A stretch of DNA of 64,000 nt from NCBI RefSeq assembly GCF_009742725.1, contig NZ_WPHG01000004.1, forward strand, positions 1 through 64,000, written 5' to 3'. The notes beneath the pieces were generated by a model. The model saw nothing but the letters and a program-made list of their open reading frames with translations. It ran no database searches and was not told the DNA's origin. Numbering within the stretch: the stretch's first letter is position 1; each line of letters starts with the position of its first letter. Positions 1-6,739 of this stretch are shown here, one piece after another. This stretch comes from Nitratireductor arenosus (lineage in GTDB: Bacteria > Pseudomonadota > Alphaproteobacteria > Rhizobiales > Rhizobiaceae). Both the position numbers and the translations under genes were made by a program.

Positions 1-314
1 ACGGCAGAAAGCCGATTGCACTCTCCATTCTTGCCTCCCATGCTTTCCGTTAAGCATATAGGAGTTCGAGCCCCGGCGCGACAACCGCGTTCGCGGCGTC
101 AGATTTCAAACTGAGACACTACCGGATCGCGCGGCCACTTGTTTCGCCCACCGAAAATCTGCTATTATAACGTGCATTCACGCCGACAGACACGCGCAAG
201 CTTCTGTTTTGCTTCAGGTTCCATAGAAGGATCGTCGGCAGGGCATCCGTCGCTTCGGACGGCGGGACACTCAGACACGGTTGGGGCAAGTCCGGATTGA
301 GCAGGGAGGAAATC
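1..314. other. No gene recognised
   Basis: This stretch holds no open frame with a ribosome binding site that I would support. A short hairpin-like CCGCGTTCGCGG sits near base 87. A GTTCGAGCCCC string at 64-74 recalls a tRNA T-arm, but no cloverleaf can be folded around it and it does not match the tRNA-Leu at 40.5 kb. Confidence 0.5.
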
Positions 315-527
315 ATGCTCGCGGCGACACGCACAGACCAGATACGCTACCTGACTGCCCAATTGCGGGAAATGCGTAAAATCGCGCAATCTGCAAATCT
401 CGAAATGACAGCCTACCTGATCGACATGGCCTGCGTCGAAACGCAGGACGCTATGCATGCAGAGGAAGACGCCAATAGGCAGGGCAATGGGAGTGCGACA
501 TCAATGCACCTCGTGCCGAAGAACTAG
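315..527 (+). CDS. Small hypothetical protein (70 aa)
   Basis: The ATG at 315 follows a good Shine-Dalgarno sequence (GGGAGG at 304-309); an in-frame TTG at 297 is less likely. The product is a short, mostly helical, cytoplasmic-looking polypeptide (begins MLAATRTDQIRYLTAQLREM) without a domain I recognise. Its 3' end overlaps the convergent small gene at 501-698 by 27 bases. It lies in the left-hand accessory end of the prophage. Function unknown. Confidence 0.55.
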   Translation: MLAATRTDQIRYLTAQLREMRKIAQSANLEMTAYLIDMACVETQDAMHAEEDANRQGNGSATSMHLVPKN

Positions 528-698
528 ACAGCGGCGCTCGACCTCCTGCCGGACGGCGCTGGCAAACCGCTTGTTGCCGTCGCGCGCTTCCATTCGCCGC
601 GCGTGATCGAGCGCGCGGCAAGGTTCGTCGCGACCATAGGCCTGCATGACGATATCCGCAGTGCGATTGATCTCGTCCAGATCGAGAGGCCCCACCAT
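501..698 (-). CDS. Small hypothetical protein (65 aa)
   Basis: The start at 698 is preceded by GGTGGAG at suitable spacing. The frame continues further upstream in the same phase, but the extra residues look non-coding. The product (MVGPLDLDEINRTADIVMQA...) is charged, helical and has no membrane segment or recognisable domain. It converges with the gene at 315-527 and diverges from the SRAP gene at 826. Function unknown. Confidence 0.5.
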   Translation of the reverse strand: MVGPLDLDEINRTADIVMQAYGRDEPCRALDHARRMEARDGNKRFASAVRQEVERRCLVLRHEVH

Positions 699-825
699 GA
701 TACCACTCCACCTTATCCATGCATGAGTAGACGGTAAAATAGCTGAAACATCAACATCGGCTTTGCTCCATTGGCGTGCTACGGCAGGGCTCGCCACGAC
801 CGAATTTCGCGGATAGTCTTCAGGA

Positions 826-1476
826 ATGTGCAACCTTTATTCGATCGACAAGGGGCCGCAGGCCGTATTGGAGTTCACCCGGGCGATGATCAACCGGGCC
901 GGCAATATGGAGCCTGGCCGGGTCTATCCGAACCAGTACGGCCCGATCGTGCGGGCCGGCGCCGATGGAAAGCGCGAGCTCGTGATGGCGCGCTGGGGCA
1001 TGCCGTCGCCGCAATTCGCCCTCAAGGGCAAGGCATACGATTACGGCGTCACCAATGTCCGCAACACGGCTTCGCCCCACTGGCGGCGATGGCTCGGCCC
1101 GGAGAGCCGATGCGTGGTGCCGGTCACCCGCTTTGCCGAGCCTTCGCCGGTCAAGATCGACGGCAAGACGCCGAACGTCTGGTTCGCGCGTGACGAGGAC
1201 GAGCCGCTGATCGTGTTCGCGGGGGTGTGGACGCCGTGGTCCGGCAAGCGCAAGGCCAAGGAAGACCCCGCAGACCATGAGCTTTTTGCCTTCCTGACAA
1301 CCGAGCCCAACGCGATCGTCGGCCCGGTGCACAAAAAAGCGATGCCGGTGATCCTGACCGAGCCGGAGGAAATCGACGTGTGGATGCGCGCCCCCTGGGA
1401 TGAGGCGAAAAAGCTGCAACGGCCGCTCGACGACGACAAATTGATGGTCGTCGAGGATCCGCGCGAGGCCGCATGA
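826..1476 (+). CDS. SRAP (YedK/HMCES-type) abasic-site-binding protein
   Basis: The 216-residue protein matches the SOS-response-associated peptidase family. These proteins attach covalently to abasic sites in single-stranded DNA through Cys2 and so shield them from cleavage. Cys2 is present (MCNLYSID), as are the Asn in NVRNTAS, the Glu in TRFAEPSP and the His in [10 protein letters not shown], which correspond to the conserved active-site residues. The stop overlaps the next start (ATGA at 1473), so the two genes are probably co-translated. Phages often carry such genes; here it may protect replicating phage DNA. I see no LexA box just upstream. Membership of the prophage is inferred from position. 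Confidence 0.9.
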   Translation: MCNLYSIDKGPQAVLEFTRAMINRAGNMEPGRVYPNQYGPIVRAGADGKRELVMARWGMPSPQFALKGKAYDYGVTNVRNTASPHWRRWLGPESRCVVPVTRFAEPSPVKIDGKTPNVWFARDEDEPLIVFAGVWTPWSGKRKAKEDPADHELFAFLTTEPNAIVGPVHKKAMPVILTEPEEIDVWMRAPWDEAKKLQRPLDDDKLMVVEDPREAA

Positions 1477-1724
1477 CAATCCGCCCGCCTCGCCACGATA
1501 GCGACAGTCGCGACCGCTGGCTCGAATGCCAGGAGGCAATGGAGGCGGCGATTCAGGGCGTCATGGACGAAGCGGTCGCCGCTGGCTGGAGCGAGGCGGA
1601 GGTTGTGACGGCCGTGATGGAGCTCGCCAATTGCTGGGCATTCGCTCAGGCCGCCCGTCGCGACGTCGATGCTTCTATCGAGGCGGCGATGCTCGATGAA
1701 CTCGAAAGCGGCACGAAACACTAG
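1473..1724 (+). CDS. Hypothetical protein coupled to SRAP gene
   Basis: An 83-residue acidic, alpha-helical protein whose ATG overlaps the SRAP stop codon (ATGA), implying translational coupling. It has no signal peptide, membrane span or motif that I recognise. A hairpin terminator follows within 30 bases (1754-1782), so SRAP and this gene form a two-gene unit. Function unknown. Confidence 0.65.
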   Translation: MTIRPPRHDSDSRDRWLECQEAMEAAIQGVMDEAVAAGWSEAEVVTAVMELANCWAFAQAARRDVDASIEAAMLDELESGTKH

Positions 1725-1753
1725 GTGGCCGTAGCGCAAATCTGAATCGAAAA

Positions 1754-1782
1754 AGCCCCGCCGGCACGTGGCCGACGGGGCT
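1754..1782. terminator. Hairpin terminator between convergent units
   Basis: A stem formed by AGCCCCG and CGGGGCT, extended by a shorter GC helix around an ACGTG loop, sits between the plus-strand unit ending at 1724 and the minus-strand phage gene ending at 1854. The run of A residues before it on the plus strand becomes a U tract on the minus strand, so it best fits termination of the leftward late transcript and may work both ways. Confidence 0.6.
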
Positions 1783-1853
1783 CGGATGCGGATCAGGTCC
1801 GCCGCGATTTTGGGATAACGACCGCCCGCCTGTCGGTCTATGGCGGGATCGCG

Positions 1854-2069
1854 CTACTGGACGCGCCGCCAGGCGGACAGCACAGCATCGTCATGGCCCT
1901 CGCATGCAGACTGATAGACCTCCTCGAACGCCGCGGCGATGCGTCCGACCAGTTCTGCTCCGCCATCGGTCAGCTTTAGCCGCTCGAAATATTCCGTGAC
2001 GACCTGGTTCGCCGTCTCCTCGAACCGTAGGAGAGCAAGCCGGAATATCTGCCGTTCTTCCTCAGTCAT
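1854..2069 (-). CDS. Hypothetical phage protein (71 aa)
   Basis: A small acidic helical protein (MTEEERQIFRLALLRFEETA...) at the far end of the leftward late unit, just upstream of the hairpin at 1754-1782. No domain recognised and no membrane segment. It may be a late accessory gene downstream of the lysis cassette. Confidence 0.6.
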   Translation of the reverse strand: MTEEERQIFRLALLRFEETANQVVTEYFERLKLTDGGAELVGRIAAAFEEVYQSACEGHDDAVLSAWRRVQ

Positions 2070-2126
2070 CGCGCGCCCTCCTGACTGCCGGCACGCTACA
2101 GGCTGATCTCACAGCCTGCCAAGTCG

Positions 2127-2468
2127 CTATGGCGGCGGCCGGCCGGTCCAATAGGTGTAGAAGCCGACTATCCAGCCGGCCAGCGTGACGACACCGATGC
2201 CGACCCTGATCAGCCAACGGCCGAGCGTGCCCGCCCCCTGTGCCTGCGATCTGAGCTTGACGACATCGTCGGTGACCGACTGCATCTGATCGACCTTGTG
2301 CTTGGTCGTTTCGGTTTCACCCTCGAGGTGCGAAAGCCGATTGCTGACCTCGTCCAGGCGGCGATGGACCACGGCGCGGCTGTCGTCGGCGCGCTTCAAG
2401 CGGTCGTCGATGCCTTTCAGCTCGCCCAGGATTTGACCAAGCGTTCGCTCTACGCTCGCATCCGACAT
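2127..2468 (-). CDS. DUF1515-like phage membrane-anchored coiled-coil protein
   Basis: A 113-residue protein chosen to start at MSDASVERTL (ATG at 2468); the frame is open further upstream, but that part overlaps the o-spanin gene. The first 75 residues form a heptad-rich coiled coil (repeated RLDEV/RLSHLEGE units). A single C-terminal transmembrane helix follows (about residues 86-106), ending in a proline-rich tail. The layout resembles DUF1515 proteins of rhizobial prophages, which lie beside lysis genes. A role in lysis or membrane remodelling is an inference from position. Confidence 0.65.
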   Translation of the reverse strand: MSDASVERTLGQILGELKGIDDRLKRADDSRAVVHRRLDEVSNRLSHLEGETETTKHKVDQMQSVTDDVVKLRSQAQGAGTLGRWLIRVGIGVVTLAGWIVGFYTYWTGRPPP

Positions 2469-2473
2469 GCCGG

Positions 2474-2728
2474 TCAGTCCCGCGTCTGGCGCCCGTGACG
2501 GGCACACTCCGACCGGGTATAGACACCGCCGCCGCACAAGCCGGATATCGTGAGATCGATTTTCATCTGGTCGTCACCCGTCGCGCCGCGCGCGCCGATC
2601 AGGTCTGTCCCGACAACGCGCCGCAGCCCGTCACGGTCCACAGGAACCGGATTCGAAGTCGTACAGCCCGCCAGAAGCAACACAGCGACGATACTCAGTA
2701 CGCCAGTCCTCAGCATTTTCGGCTGCAT
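2474..2728 (-). CDS. Rz1-like outer-membrane spanin lipoprotein
   Basis: An 84-residue protein with a signal sequence ending in the lipobox LLLAGC (Cys22), so it should be lipidated and carried to the outer membrane. The ATG at 2728 lies about 8 bases after AGGAG; an ATG at 2734 is too close. The gene begins inside the 3' part of the i-spanin gene in another frame and overlaps it by 98 bases, the classic Rz/Rz1 layout. With the i-spanin it would fuse inner and outer membranes in the last step of lysis. The mature part is not notably proline-rich, unlike lambda Rz1. Confidence 0.7.
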   Translation of the reverse strand: MQPKMLRTGVLSIVAVLLLAGCTTSNPVPVDRDGLRRVVGTDLIGARGATGDDQMKIDLTISGLCGGGVYTRSECARHGRQTRD

Positions 2729-2873
2729 CGTCATTCTCCTGAGTGATCCGTTCCACGATTCTCGCCTGCTCTGCCGTGCGGCCGGCGCGATAGGCTGCGG
2801 TATGAGACCACGCCAGCCCCGCCAGAACGGCCAGGCCGACGCCGATCTTGACCCAAGTGCCGCGGCCGAACAT
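2631..2873 (-). CDS. Rz-like inner-membrane spanin
   Basis: An 80-residue protein with one N-terminal membrane segment (about residues 7-24) followed by a helical, charged periplasmic domain containing AEQARIVERITQEN and two cysteines near the C-terminus. Its ATG overlaps the endolysin stop (TGATG at 2871-2875). The following lipoprotein gene starts within it in another frame. Size, topology and gene nesting fit an i-spanin. Sequence similarity to known spanins is too low for me to judge by eye. Confidence 0.68.
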   Translation of the reverse strand: MFGRGTWVKIGVGLAVLAGLAWSHTAAYRAGRTAEQARIVERITQENDDAAENAEDWRTEYRRCVASGGLYDFESGSCGP

Positions 2874-3526
2874 CACTGCTTCCTCCGCTTGCGAATGGCG
2901 AGTAGCGCCACAGCCGCCGCGACGAGCACGCCGAAGCCAATCAGAAGCGGCCACGCCACGGTGCTGTCGTCGCGCGCCAAGGGCGGCTCGGCCGGGGCCG
3001 GTTCGGCGACCGGCGGTTTCGGATCGGGCAGCGGCGCCGGCGATTGCAGGCCAGCCAAGCAAAGCGCGAGTTCAGCCTTGCGGCGGTTGACCAACCCCTT
3101 GATGACTTTACCGCCAGCCTTGTTCCAGCGCGGTAGTTGACGGCAGGCCGCATCGAGATCGCCGGCATTCGCCAGTCGCGCCAGCGTCGATCGACAGAAG
3201 GCGCCGATGCCGACATTGTAGGTGAACGACACAAAGGACACGTACGTCTTTTCCGGGATCGCGTCGGGGGCTTTGAGGCACTTGCGCATGCCGGCTTCGT
3301 GCTCGGTCAGTGACCCGATGAACAGGGAATCGCACTGCTCTTTGGTGAACCTCATCCCCGGCTTGATGCTCTTGGTCTCGCCATAACAGGCGGTCCAGAC
3401 GCCGACGACATCCTGATAGGCGTAGAGCCGCAGCCCTTCCCAGCCGCCGGTGAACTGGATCGCGAGCAGACCCGCGCCAGTAATCGCGCCGCCGATGCCG
3501 GCGACGAGGCGTGAACGCTTGGCCAT
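2873..3526 (-). CDS. Endolysin, GH24 (T4-type) lysozyme with membrane segments at both ends
   Basis: Cleaves the glycan strands of peptidoglycan at the end of infection. The catalytic triad E-x8-D-x5-T is exact: Glu30, Asp39 and Thr45 in GGWEGLRLYAYQDVVGVWT. A weakly hydrophobic N-terminal segment (about residues 8-25) resembles a signal-arrest-release anchor. An extra C-terminal transmembrane helix (about residues 190-210) ends in IRKRRKQ after a Pro/Ala-rich linker. The ATG at 3526 is better spaced from GGAGAGG than the one at 3529. Overlaps the holin stop. The double anchoring is unusual and may hold the enzyme inactive until the membrane depolarises. Confidence 0.88.
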   Translation of the reverse strand: MAKRSRLVAGIGGAITGAGLLAIQFTGGWEGLRLYAYQDVVGVWTACYGETKSIKPGMRFTKEQCDSLFIGSLTEHEAGMRKCLKAPDAIPEKTYVSFVSFTYNVGIGAFCRSTLARLANAGDLDAACRQLPRWNKAGGKVIKGLVNRRKAELALCLAGLQSPAPLPDPKPPVAEPAPAEPPLARDDSTVAWPLLIGFGVLVAAAVALLAIRKRRKQ

Positions 3527-3744
3527 CATTCCTCTCCAACCGTGTCTTGAGCGATGAAACGGGCGATCAGCGCCGCAGCGGTGGTCAGGCCCGAGAGCGC
3601 CGCGAAGGTCAGCGGCGGCACCGGCAGCACGCCCTGCAGAAGCGGCAAGGCGATCTCTGCCCCCGACAGCAGCGCAGCAAGAAGCATCAGGCGCACGCTC
3701 CACGCATGGCGGAGCACGCGGCGCCAGTTGGCGACGAGCGTCAT
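3526..3744 (-). CDS. Holin-like small membrane protein
   Basis: A 72-residue protein with two hydrophobic helices (about residues 17-35 and 43-62) separated by a Pro/Gly turn (LPVPP). It lies directly upstream of the endolysin gene and overlaps it. The layout and sequence style (RRVLRHAWSVRLMLLAALLSG) match holin-type proteins common in rhizobial and other alphaproteobacterial phages. It probably triggers lysis by collapsing the membrane potential. The ATG at 3744 follows AAGGAA at good spacing; 3747 is the alternative. Confidence 0.75.
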   Translation of the reverse strand: MTLVANWRRVLRHAWSVRLMLLAALLSGAEIALPLLQGVLPVPPLTFAALSGLTTAAALIARFIAQDTVGEE

Positions 3745-3788
3745 CATCTTTCCTTTCGGATTGTCGAGAAATGCGATAGGCTGAGCGG

Positions 3789-3977
3789 ATGCTGGATTAC
3801 ATCCGAAACGCGCTCCTGTTCGGCCTCACGATTGCGGTGGGCTACGAATTACTCACCCGCATCCCGCCGCCGCCCGAAAAAACAAGGGTCGAGCGCATGG
3901 CAGATATCGAGGCCTATTGCGAAGAAGTAAGGACCGGAATCCTTCGGACCTCGATTGTACAGCCAATGTGTGATTAA
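3789..3977 (+). CDS. Small single-span membrane protein (62 aa)
   Basis: A plus-strand gene among minus-strand late genes. The product has an N-terminal hydrophobic helix (about residues 7-24) and a short charged tail with two cysteines. Its last four bases overlap the convergent tail-fibre stop. The weak GAGCGG before the ATG makes expression uncertain. Being opposite to the late unit, it could be a lysogen-expressed accessory gene or a chance frame. Confidence 0.4.
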   Translation: MLDYIRNALLFGLTIAVGYELLTRIPPPPEKTRVERMADIEAYCEEVRTGILRTSIVQPMCD

Positions 3978-6448
3978 GCCGGGATATACTCCACGACCGC
4001 GTACCCGGTCATTTCCTCGTCGCTGACATTCGGCTCCGTCACCACCATGTTGAAGAACCGCGCGGCCTTGTTGGTGGGCTTCGTGACGGTGACGTTGGTG
4101 TGAACCGATCCCAGCGCAAGCGTGCCGCTATCCTCCGCGACAGACGTGGTGGAGCCACCGAAGCCGTATGTGATATTCCCGGTGAAGCCGGTGACGTAAA
4201 GTCGCTTGATCCTGACCCCAAACATTGTCGTTGCAGGGATTGAAAAAATCGTCTCGGTGGTGTTTTGCTCGACGCGCTTGTTGATCGACACGGCGATAGT
4301 CTCGGTCGGTCCGACGACGCCGGCAATCTCCGACCAATAGCGCCCATCGAGCATGTAATTTCGCGAGGGTGTCAGGCCGTCGCCTGCGGTCGTGTGGGCA
4401 TCCGTCCCGACCGAAGGGGTGAACATGATGCAGTCGGCACCAATCTCCGAAATTCGAGTTTGCAGGAGGCGCGCGCTGGTTTCATAAGATGATGTTGAAA
4501 CCGGGGTGTAATAGTCGTTGGTCCCGGCCATCATCAAGACGCGCCGGGGCGAATGCGCCTCGACATCGGCGGCAAAGCGGCCCAGAAGATCGCTCATCTT
4601 ATTCCCGCCGACACCTTCCTGGATCAGTTTAGACGTGGGCTTTCTGGCAAGAATGCGGTCGGTGATGTGGCCGAAAGCCACCCATGAATCGCCGAGAGCG
4701 ACGGTCAGCAGATTGCCGTAGTCCGGCGTCTGCTCTTCCACCGAGAGGATTTCGATTAACGCCACGGCGAAGCCGACGCCGATAGCCTGCGCTCCGATGC
4801 TGACCTGCAAAGTAGACAAATGCTTTGCGTTAAACGCCAGTTCAAAAACGGTCGGGTGGCGATGGGTTTTTTCCAGAAGGCTGATCGCAGAACCGCCCTG
4901 CAATACAGTGACTCGCGTTTTCGCACTATCAGCCGAGCCCGACTCGGTATTCGGTGTCATGACGACCCGGCAGACGTAATTGCCCGCTGGCAGGCTGAAT
5001 GTCGGCGTTTTCATCCCGTCCAGTGCAATAGTCGCGACGAACTTCCGGGCGGCCTTCGTGGTCGAGCCCGGGTTGTCATACGACAGCGCGGACAGCGCGC
5101 TTTCAGTCGGCGAGCCCACCGGAATATAGTCGTCGCCCGTGACCCATCGATGCGCCAGGCGGTATCGCTTGCCGACATTTCGCAGCATGAAATCTGCGAT
5201 GGCGTAGTAGCCCCATTTATTGGGGTGGGCCTGATCATTGTAGAAATTCGAGACATGCGCGCCGCTCGCGACCGCTGCTTCGAGTGGGCCTTTGAGATTG
5301 AGCGTCAGCGACGAGATCGACTTGATGACGGCGGTGTAACACAATCCGTCCGTACCAAGATACACAATGAGCTGGTTTTCGTAGAACTCAGCGGCAGCGG
5401 CGACGACCAACGCATAGGCGCCGGCTGAGGCTGACGCGCTCGTCGTGGTCGCATAAATGCCGCCATCTTCGGGGTCTGCGGAGTTCCAACCCGTGCCTTT
5501 CAGCACGCCATAATGCATGTCCACGATGGCCGGGAAAGCCGGAAGGACCAAGGGACGGTTCGGGACGACATCATACCATTGCGACCCGCTTGGATCGAGG
5601 CTGACCTCGATGTTCGCCCCGTTGCCGTCATCCGACCCTGCCTGCTCCATGACGAACAGATTTTCGTCGCCGGCCTCATCCCATCCAGACACCGCCACAA
5701 AGTCAGGGGCGACAGTCGGATTGTACGCTCCTACGGTCGCGATATCCGCAAAGACGTTCGGGACGACGCTCGACACGGCTGCCTGTGCGGCATCGCGCGC
5801 GGCCTCGGCATCGTCTCGCGCTGCTTCCGAAGCCGCCTGCGCCGCTTCGGCTGCCGCCTGGATAGCAGTACTCGCCTGATCGGAGAGCATCTGGAAGGTG
5901 GAACCGTCCTTGTAACCCGCGACCGCGGTTCCACCGACAAGCCCGCCAATCGCCGGGTTGTTGCCGGCCGCCGTCTTGATCGTCAGCGCACTGCCGCCGT
6001 TGAACGATACCGTGACCGGTGTGCCCGTATTGGTCAGATTGATCGGCAGGACGATCAGTTGGCTTTCGTTGATCGGCAAAGCGGTCGTTGCAGCGATGGC
6101 ATTGGCCGAGCCGCCAGCATCTGTAGCGCGGATAAACGAGTACCCCGGTACGTCGCCGACGCGCGACCACGAGCCGGCGCCGCTCGCACCGCTTTTGACG
6201 TAAAGGCCGTCATTCGACGTGCTATCGCCAATCACCAGCGCGGCCGTACTCGCGTCATGGGCAAGATCGGCGTCGAGCGCGGCCTTGGTTTCGTAGATGA
6301 GGAAATTGCCAGCCGCTACCGCTGCATCAATGATGCGCTCTAGCTCAGTGCCCCACGTCTGGGCCTCGCCATTGACGACGCCGCGCGGCGTGCCACCGGC
6401 ATCTTGGGGCGCAAAGATAGACGCTGCCAGTTTTGTAAAAACGGACAT
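3974..6448 (-). CDS. Tail fibre / receptor-binding protein with SGNH-hydrolase-like region
   Basis: An 824-residue protein ending the tail module, in the usual place for the host-recognition protein. The first 50 residues (FTKLAASIFAPQD...) look like a virion-attachment region. An Ala/Glu/Asp-rich stretch at about 190-230 forms a coiled coil typical of trimeric fibres. Residues about 580-700 carry SGNH/GDSL-hydrolase blocks: GDSW with Ser588, GGN near 615 and GTND near 643. The final DxxH block is not clear, so activity is unproven. Such domains usually remove acetyl groups from surface polysaccharide. The C-terminus is beta-rich. SD GGAGA precedes the start. Confidence 0.8.
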   Translation of the reverse strand: MSVFTKLAASIFAPQDAGGTPRGVVNGEAQTWGTELERIIDAAVAAGNFLIYETKAALDADLAHDASTAALVIGDSTSNDGLYVKSGASGAGSWSRVGDVPGYSFIRATDAGGSANAIAATTALPINESQLIVLPINLTNTGTPVTVSFNGGSALTIKTAAGNNPAIGGLVGGTAVAGYKDGSTFQMLSDQASTAIQAAAEAAQAASEAARDDAEAARDAAQAAVSSVVPNVFADIATVGAYNPTVAPDFVAVSGWDEAGDENLFVMEQAGSDDGNGANIEVSLDPSGSQWYDVVPNRPLVLPAFPAIVDMHYGVLKGTGWNSADPEDGGIYATTTSASASAGAYALVVAAAAEFYENQLIVYLGTDGLCYTAVIKSISSLTLNLKGPLEAAVASGAHVSNFYNDQAHPNKWGYYAIADFMLRNVGKRYRLAHRWVTGDDYIPVGSPTESALSALSYDNPGSTTKAARKFVATIALDGMKTPTFSLPAGNYVCRVVMTPNTESGSADSAKTRVTVLQGGSAISLLEKTHRHPTVFELAFNAKHLSTLQVSIGAQAIGVGFAVALIEILSVEEQTPDYGNLLTVALGDSWVAFGHITDRILARKPTSKLIQEGVGGNKMSDLLGRFAADVEAHSPRRVLMMAGTNDYYTPVSTSSYETSARLLQTRISEIGADCIMFTPSVGTDAHTTAGDGLTPSRNYMLDGRYWSEIAGVVGPTETIAVSINKRVEQNTTETIFSIPATTMFGVRIKRLYVTGFTGNITYGFGGSTTSVAEDSGTLALGSVHTNVTVTKPTNKAARFFNMVVTEPNVSDEEMTGYAVVEYIPA

Positions 6449-6484
6449 TCAAAGTCTCCGAATTTTCAGGGTAGTGGGGTCGGC

Positions 6485-6739
6485 TTACGAGCCGTCGTTT
6501 TCGATATTCGCGGTCGGCGTTCCGGCCGTGTCATCGGACGTGTAAGTGGTCACGCGGTAGTAAAGCGGCAGGTCTTCAACGGCGAAATCTGTGTCTTCGA
6601 AATTGTACGTCTGGCCGGGGCGTACCTTGATGTCCGACCCCTTTTGGACCCATCCGCCGGAACCCGTGTCCGAGCGCTCGACCCGCACGTATGACGCCCG
6701 GAGTTCCGGCACCTCGATATCGAAAGAAAAGCTCGGCAT
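6485..6739 (-). CDS. Small tail-associated protein
   Basis: An 84-residue beta-rich protein (SFDIEVPELRASYVRVERSD) lying between the tail-tip and tail-fibre genes. Its ATG overlaps the stop of the tail-tip gene (TAATG), so it is translated from the same message. The strand pattern resembles a fibronectin-III-like or Ig-like module, but the similarity is only visual. It probably decorates or links the tail tip. Confidence 0.65.
   Translation of the reverse strand: MPSFSFDIEVPELRASYVRVERSDTGSGGWVQKGSDIKVRPGQTYNFEDTDFAVEDLPLYYRVTTYTSDDTAGTPTANIENDGS

Noticed and set aside
1-120. tRNA-like string GTTCGAGCCCC near the left end, considered as a left attachment site or tRNA
   Set aside because: No cloverleaf forms around it and it does not match the 3' end of the tRNA-Leu at 40454-40538.
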